DNA of 64,000 nt from TMP-86 sp964247385 (lineage in GTDB: Bacteria > Pseudomonadota > Gammaproteobacteria > Steroidobacterales > Steroidobacteraceae), in NCBI GenBank assembly GCA_964247385.1, contig CAXTUB010000003.1, positions 186,001 through 250,000 on the forward strand, given 5' to 3'. The notes beneath the pieces were generated by a model, which was not told the DNA's origin, made no database searches, and saw only the letters and a list, made by a program, of their open reading frames with translations. Below are positions 9,944 through 18,995 of the stretch, in pieces. Made by a program: the position numbers and the translations under genes. How positions within the stretch are numbered: the first letter of the stretch is position 1; each line of letters opens with the position of its first letter.

Positions 9944-10732
9944 ATGTCCAAAAATTCGCTGCCCACTTTGGTTGCCGTCCCTTCGATTCAGCCCCAGTCG
10001 GCTGTGGAACGGCGCAAGTTGGCGGCTCGTCTCGAGCCGTTCGATTCGTATTGGCAAGCGCCTGCGGACGTCGAATCGGGCTATGCGTCTTTCAGCGCCT
10101 ACTATGCGGCGAACTATTTGCCTCACCTGCCTGAGAATCGAGCCGCACGCATCCTGGTCATCAGTTGTGGGCCAGGCTACCTCGTCAACTTATTGCAACA
10201 ACGAGGTTACCGCGAGGTGCGGGGCATCGACTCGGATCCCGCGAAGGTTGAGCATGCGCGCAAGCGCGGGCTCGCATGTGAAACGGCCGACGCGTTCAGT
10301 TATCTCGAGTCGCAACGCGGCGAGTTCGACGTCATCATTCCGGAGCAGGAGCTGAATCATCTCACCGTCGATGAGACGCTCGAGTTCCTGCGGCTGTGCC
10401 GCGCCGCGTTGCGGCCCGGAGGCCGGGTCATCGTTTACGCAATGAACGGCGCCAATCCTCTCGTCGGCTCGGAAAACCTTTCACATAATATCGACCATTT
10501 CTACAACGTCACCGAGTACAGCCTGACTCAGATTCTCGAACACGCGGGCTTTACCCAGGTGAAGCCGTTTGCCTTGAAGCTCTATGTTTTTTGGAAGAAC
10601 CCGCTGAATTATGTGGGTCTTGCGGTGACCACCGTGCTCGAGCTGAGCATGCGCCTGGTGTTCACGCTGTATGGCAAGAAAGTAAAGATTTTGACCAAGA
10701 AAATTGCCGCCGAAGGCTTCAAAGCCGCCTAG
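9944..10732 (+). CDS. Class I SAM-dependent methyltransferase
   Basis: A 262-residue protein with a Rossmann SAM-binding motif (ILVISCGPGYLVNLL), the acidic strand-2 end VRGIDSDPAKVEHA and the motif III region LRPGGRVIVYAMNG. ATG 9944 has a good Shine-Dalgarno AGGAG at 9933-9937, so I prefer it to the upstream in-frame starts. The C-terminus has a hydrophobic stretch (NYVGLAVTTVLELSMRLVF) that could associate with the membrane. Methylation of a sugar or lipid intermediate of the cluster is likely but not provable here. Confidence 0.8.
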   Translation: MSKNSLPTLVAVPSIQPQSAVERRKLAARLEPFDSYWQAPADVESGYASFSAYYAANYLPHLPENRAARILVISCGPGYLVNLLQQRGYREVRGIDSDPAKVEHARKRGLACETADAFSYLESQRGEFDVIIPEQELNHLTVDETLEFLRLCRAALRPGGRVIVYAMNGANPLVGSENLSHNIDHFYNVTEYSLTQILEHAGFTQVKPFALKLYVFWKNPLNYVGLAVTTVLELSMRLVFTLYGKKVKILTKKIAAEGFKAA

Positions 10733-10741
10733 CGAGACTGC

Positions 10742-10769
10742 GCACGAGCACAGGCGCCGGCGCTCGTGC
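10742..10769. terminator. Hairpin between convergent genes, possible bidirectional terminator
   Basis: Perfect 8-bp stem GCACGAGC / GCTCGTGC with a 12-nt loop, placed exactly between the convergent stops of the methyltransferase and the epimerase genes. No U-tract follows on either strand, so intrinsic termination is uncertain. Confidence 0.4.
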
Positions 10770-10776
10770 CTCGACT

Positions 10777-11766
10777 TCAAAGTAAGCCCTCGGCCCGGTA
10801 CCACGCCGCGGCGGCGGCCGCGCCTTGCTCGAAGCGGATCGTGGGCGCAAAGCCAATGACGTTGCGCGCCTTGTCGACGTTGAACACAAAGCTCTTGCGA
10901 AAGAAATCCAGCCGCCGACGGTGCAGCGGGGGCTGTAACCCGAGCGGCTTGAATGTCGCCTCACACAGCACTGCGCCGACAACGAACGGCCACAGCGGAA
11001 CCTGCATGCCACCCCGCTCTCGGCCGAGCACGCGCGCGATCTCGCTGGCCATGCGAGTCGTCGTCATGACTTCAGGCCCTGCCATGACGAAGGTCTCGCC
11101 GATGGCGCTCGGATGCTCCGCTGCGGTGAGCAGGCCCCGCACCAAGTCGTCCACGAAAATGGGTTGGCGCAAATTGGCGCCACGGCCAATCGTGAAGAAT
11201 TTTCCTGCGTCGATGGCCTTGAACAATTTCAATAACCGGAAATCGCCGGGGCCATAGGTCTCGGAGATGCGGACGATGCTGATGGGCAGGTGCGCGCCGG
11301 CCTGCCGCACCTCGCTCTCGGCCGCCAGCTTGCTCCGGCCATAAATATTCGCAGGTCTCGCGGGCGAGCTCTCATCGAGCGCATCTTTCGAGGCCTCGCC
11401 ATAGACGCCAATGGTGCTGCCATACAAGAAGCGGCGCACGCCCGCGGCGCGACTCGCTTCGAGCAGCACGCGCGTACCCCCCACATTGACCTCTTCGAAA
11501 TACCGGTCAGGCACGTTGGCCTCGTGTTGAGCGGCAGCGAGGTGAATGACCGTATCGCGATCCCGCACCATTCGTTGAGCAAACGCCTCCTCCTGCAACG
11601 CACCCTGCTCGATTTTCACGCCGGATGCCTGCAAGGCTGACGCGCGTGTCCGCTCTGCATCCGTGTTGACCTGGCCAGTCACGAGCACATCGATTCCGAG
11701 CGAGCGCGCCTCGAGCGCGAGACGAGAGCCGATAAAGCCGGTTCCGCCCGTCAGGAGCAGCTTCAT
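10777..11766 (-). CDS. NAD-dependent epimerase/dehydratase (extended SDR)
   Basis: A 329-residue extended short-chain dehydrogenase. The N-terminus has the NAD(P)-binding TGGTGFIGS motif (TGxxGxxG), and YGRSK supplies the YxxxK catalytic pair, preceded by STIGVYGEAS with the serine region. Relatives act on nucleotide-sugar substrates (UDP-glucose 4-epimerase type) or on hydroxysteroid-like substrates. In this cluster a nucleotide-sugar role is likely. It lies 9 bp downstream of the GlpD-like gene on the same strand, suggesting co-transcription. Confidence 0.82.
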   Translation of the reverse strand: MKLLLTGGTGFIGSRLALEARSLGIDVLVTGQVNTDAERTRASALQASGVKIEQGALQEEAFAQRMVRDRDTVIHLAAAQHEANVPDRYFEEVNVGGTRVLLEASRAAGVRRFLYGSTIGVYGEASKDALDESSPARPANIYGRSKLAAESEVRQAGAHLPISIVRISETYGPGDFRLLKLFKAIDAGKFFTIGRGANLRQPIFVDDLVRGLLTAAEHPSAIGETFVMAGPEVMTTTRMASEIARVLGRERGGMQVPLWPFVVGAVLCEATFKPLGLQPPLHRRRLDFFRKSFVFNVDKARNVIGFAPTIRFEQGAAAAAAWYRAEGLL

Positions 11767-11775
11767 GCGCGAAGC

Positions 11776-13545
11776 CTATTCATGCGCAGCGCCTGCCAAA
11801 GGGGCCGGAGCCGGTGCGGTGACCGCGGCCGGTAGGTCCCGCTTCGCGGCCGGCAGCGCCTTGGCGGCATGATGGCGCAACAACGTCTGCGCCGCGGCGT
11901 CCACCTCGCTGCGCCGGCGTTGATCGTTCCAACCCAACTCCTTTTGCAGGATGAGACTCGCCATGTGCAGTGCTTCCTGCCCGGGATCGCAGCCGCTGCC
12001 GAGATCGGTGCGCCGCATGATGACATCCTCGAGCGTCACGGCCATCTCGGCACGCGCCGCATAGACCACCTCGGCTTCGAGCGTGCTCGAATCCGCCAGA
12101 GTGCGGAAAACAGTGCGGTCAGCGCCCGCTTCGCACACATCCAATACCTCGCCGTAGCGTGAGCCATGGTTTCTCAACAAGCTGTCCAATGATCGCGAGG
12201 AAAGATTCGCACCGCGAGTGCGCCGCGCATGGTCGCGAAACGCCGCGAAGTTCGCAATATCGCCGCCGAACAACGGAGTCGATGCGGTTGCCGCCGGCGG
12301 CGGCGGCGAAGGCCGCTGCGACAACAGCACATTGAGCGCAAGCGCCGCGTCGGCCCGGGCGGTGGTATAGCGAATGCCAATCAACGTGACGAGCCCCGCG
12401 ATTCCGTGCAGCTTGCGATGGTCGATCACGCGCGATTCCTTACCGAAGCTCAACTCATTCTCGCTCACGGTGCCATCGCCAAACGGCACCAATCCGCAAT
12501 TGGTGGTGATGATCTCATCGCGGCGCAACGCCAATGTTGGGAGTGACGTGTTGATCTCGCGCAGCCATGCGTCGAGCTCACTTTCGTTCACCACCGCGGC
12601 ATCTGGGTGCTGCGAGAACAAGCGGTGCCACACGCCGATCAGCGTGTAGTCGCGCCAAGGCACCACGAATAAATGACGCGCGGTGCGGCTGACGAGTGCG
12701 TCGCGATCATGGCTCTGCCCGGGAACGGCCAGTGCATACTCGGATCGTGGCTTTCGATTGACGATGAAATAGGCATCGCGCGAAAAGTGCCCGCGCTGCC
12801 ACTGGCCGAAACGCGCTGACGCCGACAGCAAGTACTCGGCGCCCGGGCCCGCGGCGTTGAGCACCAAGTGCGCGCGGATATCGAGCTGCTCGTTGGCGAG
12901 CAAATCCGTCGCCCGTACTCCGCACACACGGTCTGCATCCCAGAGGAATTCCCGCGCCTCGACATAGTTCGCAGCCACCGCACCCGCTTGCACGGCGGAG
13001 CGAACGAACGCGAGCACGAGCCGCGCAGGACTGTACATCTGGCCGTCACAGAACACCGCGCTGCCCGTCAGGCCACCGCCTTCCAATTCGGGAAACAGAT
13101 TCAGCGTCGAAGCGCGATCGAAAAACTGCGCGTTCGGAATGTGTCGCTGCGGATCTTCGATGCCCGAATTGCGACCGGCGCTCAGTGCGTCGTAGACGGC
13201 CATGCCGGCGCGCAGAAAGGCCTTGCTCTGTTTGCCGCGGCCATAAGTCGGAATGAGAATGGGCAGCGGGTTGACCAAATGCGGCGCGATGCGCAAGAAC
13301 GCGCTTCGCTCGGCGCACGATTTGCGCAGCCGCGAGATATCCGCGTGCTGCAAATAGCGGATACCGCCGTGAACCATTTTGAAGCACTCCGCCGAGGCGC
13401 CGCTCGCGAAGTCTGCGCGCTCGATCAACGCAACGCTCAGTCCACGCAATGCCGCATCCCACGCGGCAGCCGCGCCGAATGAGCCGCCGCCGATGATGGC
13501 CACATCGAATTGGCGCGCGGCCAATGCTCCCAAGTCCCGCTTCAT
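11776..13545 (-). CDS. GlpD-like FAD-dependent glycerol-3-phosphate dehydrogenase/oxidase family protein
   Basis: About 590 residues from ATG 13545; the frame is open to 13626. FDVAIIGGGSFGAAAAWDA is the FAD dinucleotide-binding loop, and GGIRYLQHADISRLRK plus the C-terminal helical region follow the GlpD pattern (FAD oxidoreductase domain, then a DAO C-terminal domain). GlpD oxidises glycerol-3-phosphate to DHAP and feeds electrons to quinone; paralogues in glycan clusters may oxidise other substrates. Three near-tandem copies of a 17-bp unit overlie the start region, so two ATG codons with the same next residues (MKRDLG) exist in different frames. It precedes the epimerase gene on the same strand. 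Confidence 0.78.
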   Translation of the reverse strand: MKRDLGALAARQFDVAIIGGGSFGAAAAWDAALRGLSVALIERADFASGASAECFKMVHGGIRYLQHADISRLRKSCAERSAFLRIAPHLVNPLPILIPTYGRGKQSKAFLRAGMAVYDALSAGRNSGIEDPQRHIPNAQFFDRASTLNLFPELEGGGLTGSAVFCDGQMYSPARLVLAFVRSAVQAGAVAANYVEAREFLWDADRVCGVRATDLLANEQLDIRAHLVLNAAGPGAEYLLSASARFGQWQRGHFSRDAYFIVNRKPRSEYALAVPGQSHDRDALVSRTARHLFVVPWRDYTLIGVWHRLFSQHPDAAVVNESELDAWLREINTSLPTLALRRDEIITTNCGLVPFGDGTVSENELSFGKESRVIDHRKLHGIAGLVTLIGIRYTTARADAALALNVLLSQRPSPPPPAATASTPLFGGDIANFAAFRDHARRTRGANLSSRSLDSLLRNHGSRYGEVLDVCEAGADRTVFRTLADSSTLEAEVVYAARAEMAVTLEDVIMRRTDLGSGCDPGQEALHMASLILQKELGWNDQRRRSEVDAAAQTLLRHHAAKALPAAKRDLPAAVTAPAPAPLAGAAHE

Positions 13546-13577
13546 GCCAAGTCCCGCTTCATGCCAAGCCCCGCTTC
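13524..13577. repeat. 17-bp near-tandem triplication over the GlpD-like start codon
   Basis: ATGCCAAGTCCCGCTTC occurs at 13544-13560 and, with one change, at 13561-13577; a related, longer copy precedes at 13524-13543. Each unit carries a CAT (minus-strand ATG) at its left end. The 17-bp period shifts frame, so only one copy is in frame with the protein. Confidence 0.8.
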
Positions 13578-13807
13578 GTGCGATGAGCCCGCGCGCACGA
13601 AGGCAAGTGTAGGAAATGCGCGACAAACAATCGCCGATGCATCGAGGGGCCCGCGTGATAGCATTGCGACATATTCAGTTCTTGCCCGCTCCGGTTCGTC
13701 CGCGTGTTTGCGTTGTCGAGTTGAGACCGATGCGATCATAGGCAAGAATTTCCACCTGCATCAACCGTCGATCTTGCGAGCAGCATAAGTCACCTCGAGT
13801 TGCGCCT

Positions 13808-14809
13808 TTGAACATAGAACCAGAGACAGTTTCGCTGCTCGACCGCATCCGCGCTTGGGTGCCGTCACCGCGCACTTTGCAATATGCGGGTCTGGTTTTG
13901 CAGGTGAGCTCATTCGTTTTCCTGGGCTTGGTGCTGCACAAGCATTTCGATCGATTGCGCGCGAGCAACATCGAGCTCAGCGATTTATCGCAAGCCCTGG
14001 GCTTGTTGCTGCTGGTGTCGCTGGGCATGGTCATCACGCTGGTCATTGGCTGGCGTGAGCTTTTGATCGGTGCCGGAGCCAAGGCCGCATCCATTCGAAG
14101 TGCGCTATGGATCATCGGCCGAACGGCCATCGCGAAATATGTTCCGGGCAACGTGTTCCAATACGTGGGCCGGCAGTTCTTCGCCGATACCCTGGGCGCG
14201 ACTCAGAGAGAGGTGTTCGCGTCCACTCTCGGCGAGATCCTCGTGGTCGCATCGCTGTCGTGCATGTTCGCTGCGCTCTCTCTTCCCTTCGCCGACATCC
14301 CGGCGAGCGTCGAGGCGTTTCGCGCCCCGGCCGTGGCGGTCATTGCACTCGGCGCCTGCTCTCCCCTCATCGCCTGGCGCGTGGGGCCATTTCTTGCGCG
14401 CCGCGGCCCCTTCAAGTTTTTGCGCCCCATGTTCGAGATCGATTTCGTGTCATGGCTGCGCGCGTATCTTGCCTACGCAGCGTGCTTCGCGTTGGGGCTT
14501 GCCGCGTTCCTCGTCGCCGCGATGTATTTCATTGGCGATTTCAGCGATGTCGAGCTGCTGACTTTGACGGCTGCCTACAGCATCAGCTATGCATTTGGCT
14601 TCATGATGCCGGGAGCGCCGGGGGGCCTTGGCGTGCGCGAAGCCCTCATCGTGATCATTGCCGGCACGCACTTCGATCCGGCCGCGCTGGCCGCAGCGGC
14701 TCTGGTGCAGCGCGTGGCCAACGTGCTTGCCGAATCGATCTGCTTCGCCGGATCGTTCGTATTGTCGCGAAGTGCGCCGAGCGCGCCTCAGGCGAACGCC
14801 TCGGGCTAA
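13808..14809 (+). CDS. Lysylphosphatidylglycerol synthase TM-region / YbhN-family membrane protein
   Basis: A 333-residue polytopic inner-membrane protein with about eight hydrophobic helices and the family hallmark FGFMMPGAPGGLGVREAL (the PGGLG-RE motif) near residue 260. The family (UPF0104/YbhN, MprF flippase-like domain) is thought to move or bind lipids or lipid-linked intermediates. It begins with TTG; no better in-frame start is visible, so the exact N-terminus is uncertain. It fits a glycan/lipid export role beside the flippase, but its substrate is unknown. Confidence 0.78.
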   Translation: MNIEPETVSLLDRIRAWVPSPRTLQYAGLVLQVSSFVFLGLVLHKHFDRLRASNIELSDLSQALGLLLLVSLGMVITLVIGWRELLIGAGAKAASIRSALWIIGRTAIAKYVPGNVFQYVGRQFFADTLGATQREVFASTLGEILVVASLSCMFAALSLPFADIPASVEAFRAPAVAVIALGACSPLIAWRVGPFLARRGPFKFLRPMFEIDFVSWLRAYLAYAACFALGLAAFLVAAMYFIGDFSDVELLTLTAAYSISYAFGFMMPGAPGGLGVREALIVIIAGTHFDPAALAAAALVQRVANVLAESICFAGSFVLSRSAPSAPQANASG

Positions 14810-14821
14810 TCCGCGCGAGCC

Positions 14822-15748
14822 TCAAATCGCAGCGGAGACCACCGCGGAGAAATCGCTTTCCAGTTTCGAGGCAGTCACGGCCTTGATGGAAAAATACCAT
14901 GTGCTCGAAGATAGATTCGATAACACATACGAGGTGAGTCCCGGGTTCGTGATCTCGACCATTTGATCGAGCGCATTGGCCGCCCGGCCATAATAAATCT
15001 TGTAGCCGGCCAGGTTGGTGAGGGCAGAGCCATCCACATTTTGCGTCGGCGGCGTCCAGCTCAACGTCGCGCTGGCCATCTCCATCTGATTGACCGCGAT
15101 GCTGAATGGGGCGAGCATCGCCTGCGATCGCCCATCGCTGACACTGATCTTGATGTTGGCAAATGTGCCGATTGCGGACGCTGGCGCAACCCCTGAAAGC
15201 TCGCCCGTGTCGGGATCGAACGTCGCCCAGCTCGGCTTGTTTTCGATACTGAACGTCAGCGCATCACCGTTGGGATCGGAGGATGCCGGGAGAAAATTGT
15301 AGTGACTTCCCACCGCGACGGAAGTGCGCGGGGTGCCGGAGATCGTTGGCGTCTGGCCGTTGCTCGCGGCCGCTGGGGTAACGGAGATCGAGAAGCCGGC
15401 GAGAGATGCACTCATGTGTCCATCACTCACGGAAATCACGATGCCGGACGTTACGCCGACCTGCGAGGTGGAGGGCCGGCCCGTCAAGGCGCCCGTCTTT
15501 GAACTGAAGCTGGCCCAAGCCGGCTTGTTTTGGATACTGAACGTCAGCGCATCATGATTCCCGTCCGATGCCGTCGGCATGAATGAATACGAGCTTCCGG
15601 CAATGGCCACGTTGGCGGGCGAGCCGGTGATCGCCGGAGCTGAATTGCCGCCCGTGCCCGAAGCATCCGGATTATCGTGCGAGTCGTCGTTGCAAGCGGA
15701 GAGGAAAAACGCGGAAAGCAGCACTACACCCGTGAGATTTCGCAGCAT
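14822..15748 (-). CDS. Lipoprotein with two putative Ig (He_PIG) domains and an FN3 domain
   Basis: A 308-residue secreted lipoprotein. A hydrophobic signal ends in lipobox LSAC, giving lipidated Cys19. Two repeats of about 95 residues follow, each with SAPAI/TPTISG-type starts, SDGNHDALTFSIQNKPAW or SDPNGDALTFSIENKPSW, and TG-L-G-P turns, typical of He_PIG Ig-like folds. The last ~90 residues (ATLSWTPPTQNVDG to WYFSIKAV) form an FN3 domain. A surface or periplasmic adhesin/matrix role is likely. A c-di-GMP-I riboswitch sits in its leader (15832-15919), so expression should follow intracellular c-di-GMP. Confidence 0.85.
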   Translation of the reverse strand: MLRNLTGVVLLSAFFLSACNDDSHDNPDASGTGGNSAPAITGSPANVAIAGSSYSFMPTASDGNHDALTFSIQNKPAWASFSSKTGALTGRPSTSQVGVTSGIVISVSDGHMSASLAGFSISVTPAAASNGQTPTISGTPRTSVAVGSHYNFLPASSDPNGDALTFSIENKPSWATFDPDTGELSGVAPASAIGTFANIKISVSDGRSQAMLAPFSIAVNQMEMASATLSWTPPTQNVDGSALTNLAGYKIYYGRAANALDQMVEITNPGLTSYVLSNLSSSTWYFSIKAVTASKLESDFSAVVSAAI

Positions 15749-15831
15749 CGAACGCGCCCCGCTGTTTCAAATCCTGAACACAGCGCAAAGAACCGGACGC
15801 ACGGGAATGCTTGACGACAGCGCATGCAGCG

Positions 15832-15919
15832 CTTTGCCGGCAACCCCGCTGTCATGGGCCTTTCAGCCTTTAGACCGGAAGCTTTGCGTCCCCGCCTTTC
15901 GACGGGTATGCCTTTGTCA
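15832..15919 (-). promoter_or_regulatory. Cyclic di-GMP-I (GEMM) riboswitch
   Basis: Read on the minus strand, the leader has the GEMM-I hallmarks in order: AAAGGCATACC, a hairpin closed by a GAAA tetraloop (CCCGTCGAAAGGCGGG), GGGACGCAAAGC, CCGGTCTAA (tetraloop receptor side) and a 3' strand GCGGGGTTGCC that can pair with GGCA. It ends about 84 nt before the ATG of the Ig/FN3 lipoprotein. The 9-mer ACAGCGGGG occurs in the aptamer 3' strand and again just before the start codon (minus-strand 15764-15756), so alternative pairing could mask the ribosome site. ON or OFF logic cannot be decided by eye. I see no convincing promoter between it and the flippase gene. Confidence 0.9.
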
Positions 15920-16133
15920 ACGGGAAATAGTAGACACCACTTACAATACGGAAATCAATTGTCGGAAAAGGCCGACGCAGCAGTAAAGCGAGGCTTGAAT
16001 CACACTTTGAGCAAACATTTTGCGCAGCGCATCAGCGCCGCGCCAGGCGCCGGCGAATACCGCGCAAGGGTCACGCAAGCACCACCCGCGCAGCTATGAT
16101 GGCGGCCCTTCGAAGCCTCCCCACTTACCAAGA

Positions 16134-17684
16134 TTGATCCCAAACGCTTCTCTTTATAGCCGACGCAGCGCACGGCGCTCGTTCGTGCACACGGTTGCCT
16201 TTCGCTCCATCTCTCAACTGGCCACGATCCTCGGCTATGTCGTGTTGGTGCGCGGCATGCCAGCGCAGCAGTTTGGCGTGTACAGCCTCATGTATGCATT
16301 CATTCCGGTGATCGGCACGCTGTTGTCACTCGGCATGGAGCAGGTGCTACAGCGCTATCAGCCCGAGTATCTGCGCAGCGGCAATCGCGCAGCGGCCGCG
16401 TGGCTCGTGCGGGTGATCGCCTGGGCGCGGCTCGGAGCGAATTTACTCATCATCAGCGCCGTGCTCTTGAGCTGGAATCTCATCGCGCCGTTGTTCAAGC
16501 TCACGCCGTATCGGTCTCTCTTCCCTATTTTCTCTATTCTGATTCTGTTTTCTTTTCAGTCGCGCATTCTGCAGCTCGCGCTCGCCTCGCACATGATGCA
16601 TCGCTTCAGCGTGGGCTCCACCAGCGCGCTGGCCATCATCAAGCTCGTGGCGTACTCGGTGCTGTATCAGACACACCGGCTGACGCTCGAAGCGGCCATC
16701 TATGCGGACATCATCGGCTACGGTTGCGCCTACGTGGTATTGCGCATCATGTACAACCGCCATTGCTTGGCGGGGGTAAGCGCGTCGAGTTACAAACCTG
16801 ACGCAGCCGAGAAACGCAGGCTCATGCGCTATGCGGCATACAACAACTTCAATGACGCGGGCGTGCTGTTGCTGTATTCGACCGTGGATAACTTTTTCAT
16901 TGCGGCCTACCTCGACACGCTGTCGGTGGGCATCTACTCGTTCTACAACCGCTTGCGGGCCATGGTGCTGAGCTCGCTCCCGGTCAAATTATTCGAGAAC
17001 ATCATCCAGCCCATGTTCTTTTCGATTCCCTCGCAGCAAGCGCTTGCCAAGGTGCCGCGCTTTTTTTCGCTCCTGTTGAATCTGAACCTGCTTCTCGTGT
17101 GGCCCGCCCTCGCCTTCTCCATTGCCTTTCACGCCGAGATCGTGCAAGTCGTGTTCCACGGAAAATTCCTCGAGCATTCGCTGCTCCTGCCGCTCGTGAT
17201 GTCATTTGCCGCCATCAACGTGCTCGCAGACCCCGTTTCACTGGTCGCGCAGCATCAAGAGCAAGCGCACGTCTTACTGTGGAGCAAACTGTTCGCCATT
17301 TATAACGTCGCGGCCATGTTTCTGTTGGTGCCCAGTCTCGGCGTGTATGGCGCGGCGCTCGCCGCGGGCACCGCGCAGACCATGAAAAATCTCTTTATTT
17401 GGTGGCGGGTGCGCCAGCACGCAGTGTGGCTCAACGCGCGGGCATCGCTTCTGTCATGCGCGGTGATCTGGGGCGGCGCGATCGGCGTGTGCCTTGCACT
17501 GAAGTGGCTGGTGCCCGCCTCGCCTCTGGTTCGAATTCTCATGGGGGCCGCCGTGTTCGGTGTTGCGCTGCTGATCTACGTTCGATCTCCGGCGCTGTCG
17601 ACTTCGGATCGCGACCTGCTCAGCGCCGTGGTTCCCGATCGCTTGGCGCCCTGGATGCGCAAGCTCGGCGTGCTTGCTCGATGA
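16134..17684 (+). CDS. Polysaccharide/lipid-linked oligosaccharide flippase (Wzx-type, MATE/MOP superfamily)
   Basis: A polytopic inner-membrane protein of about 516 residues with 12-14 hydrophobic helices. It opens with FVHTVAFRSISQLATILGYVVLVRGMPAQQFGVYSL, the typical first helix pair of Wzx/PST flippases, and has a charged middle loop and the YSTVDNFFIAAYLD segment. It would flip undecaprenyl-linked repeat units to the periplasm for this cluster. The start is unclear: the frame opens at TTG 16020, and TTG 16134 and GTG 16185 are alternatives nearer the first helix. No Wzy polymerase is recognisable nearby. Confidence 0.8.
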   Translation: MIPNASLYSRRSARRSFVHTVAFRSISQLATILGYVVLVRGMPAQQFGVYSLMYAFIPVIGTLLSLGMEQVLQRYQPEYLRSGNRAAAAWLVRVIAWARLGANLLIISAVLLSWNLIAPLFKLTPYRSLFPIFSILILFSFQSRILQLALASHMMHRFSVGSTSALAIIKLVAYSVLYQTHRLTLEAAIYADIIGYGCAYVVLRIMYNRHCLAGVSASSYKPDAAEKRRLMRYAAYNNFNDAGVLLLYSTVDNFFIAAYLDTLSVGIYSFYNRLRAMVLSSLPVKLFENIIQPMFFSIPSQQALAKVPRFFSLLLNLNLLLVWPALAFSIAFHAEIVQVVFHGKFLEHSLLLPLVMSFAAINVLADPVSLVAQHQEQAHVLLWSKLFAIYNVAAMFLLVPSLGVYGAALAAGTAQTMKNLFIWWRVRQHAVWLNARASLLSCAVIWGGAIGVCLALKWLVPASPLVRILMGAAVFGVALLIYVRSPALSTSDRDLLSAVVPDRLAPWMRKLGVLAR

Positions 17685-17897
17685 GTAAGGAAAAAATTTC
17701 AGCGCCGGTTGCCAAGCCGCGGACTGTGATGGCATCGCGCGGCCATCACGCGGAATGCCTCGAGTTTTCGCGCTGACGACTTTCGCAGATTACGGAAGCG
17801 TAATCGTCATAAGGGCCCATGGCGTGTTCACTTTCGCTAAGCTCGACGAATCGCTACCTCGACTTCATCTCAGCTCGCGCGTTCGCGCAAGCGCAGC

Positions 17898-18929
17898 GTG
17901 CGATCCGTGCGCGGCACGTCCGGGACCGAATGCGTGCATATTTTTGCGAGCTATAAAAATCATGAGCCGTTCTACAATTCCGTCGTGGACCTCGAGCGCT
18001 CACAGGGGCGCGAAGTGCATGTTCATTGGCCGGATGAAGGCCGGGCAACGAAAGGTATTCTGCGCAAAGGCGTTCGCGGAGTATTGCGGAGGGCGGCCCC
18101 ACACCGTCGCGCCAGAGTGCGGCTCTACCTCGAAGAATATTACGGCCTCGGCGATTTGATCTTCATTTATTTGTTCGGAGTATTGCATCGAAACGTGCAT
18201 ATCTCCTTGTGCTTGCACAATTTGAACAAATGGTTCTTGCTCGAATATCGACCGTCCGCCCGGCGTTTCGCGACGTACTTCACCGCTGCGCGTATCACCC
18301 GCCGCAGCAACGAGCTCGTCGTGACCTCGGCCTCGTTGCGAGACTACGCGCAGCGCCTCAGCAAATTTTCGTGCGAGGTTCGCGTCATTCCCTTTTCGTT
18401 GGGTCGCGGACGTCCGGTGCTTGCGCTGGGCGGCGCGCCGTTGATTGCGATTCCCGGCACGGTCGATGAATCCCGGCGCAATTACCCCATGGTGCTCGAT
18501 GCGTGCCGTCAGCTCGCGGCCGACGGGGTGCAATTCAGACTGGCTTTGTTGTGCCGCCTGCAAAAGTCGAAGCTCTCGACCGCGCTGCGCGCCGATCTCG
18601 AGGATTTCGGCTCACGCTTCCCTCAGGTGCTCGTCACGTTCGAAGAGTTCATACCGGACGAGGAATACCGCGCCTGGGTAGCGGAGGCGACGGCGCTCAT
18701 TGCCAATGTGCAGCCGTATTTCAGGGGCGAAAGTGATACGACCGAGATTTACGGCGTGAGCAAGGAAAGCGCCACGCGCACCTGGGCCGATTCTTACGAC
18801 AAGCCCTGCCTCATTCCCTACGAAATGCGCGCCGGCGTGCGCGTGCAAAACTACTATCGATATGCGAATGCCGTCGAGCTGCGCGCGCACCTTCAACAAC
18901 TGATCGCGGCGCGCGCTCGCACGAATTAA
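17898..18929 (+). CDS. Probable glycosyltransferase of unrecognised family
   Basis: A 343-residue protein with alternating strands and helices resembling a GT-B fold: FASYKNHEPFYN at the N-terminus, VRVIPFSLGRG before the domain break, then PLIAIPGTVDESRRNYPMVL, which resembles the start of a donor domain, and FEEFIPDEEYRAWVAEATALI. A clear EX7E motif is absent. It follows the flippase on the same strand, so a role in the same glycan is plausible. GTG 17934 (VHIFASYKN) may be the true start. I do not recognise the family with confidence. Confidence 0.55.
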   Translation: MRSVRGTSGTECVHIFASYKNHEPFYNSVVDLERSQGREVHVHWPDEGRATKGILRKGVRGVLRRAAPHRRARVRLYLEEYYGLGDLIFIYLFGVLHRNVHISLCLHNLNKWFLLEYRPSARRFATYFTAARITRRSNELVVTSASLRDYAQRLSKFSCEVRVIPFSLGRGRPVLALGGAPLIAIPGTVDESRRNYPMVLDACRQLAADGVQFRLALLCRLQKSKLSTALRADLEDFGSRFPQVLVTFEEFIPDEEYRAWVAEATALIANVQPYFRGESDTTEIYGVSKESATRTWADSYDKPCLIPYEMRAGVRVQNYYRYANAVELRAHLQQLIAARARTN

Positions 18930-18958
18930 TCGAGCGGCTGCTCGACGCTATGCGGCTC

Positions 18959-18995
18959 GATGTGAAATGAAGCTATGCTTGATGTGAAATGAAGC
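18959..18995. repeat. 15-bp repeat (22-bp period) over the DUF707 stop codon
   Basis: GATGTGAAATGAAGC occurs at 18959-18973 and 18981-18995. It spans the 3' end and stop region of the minus-strand gene, so one duplicate lies outside the coding region. Confidence 0.75.
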
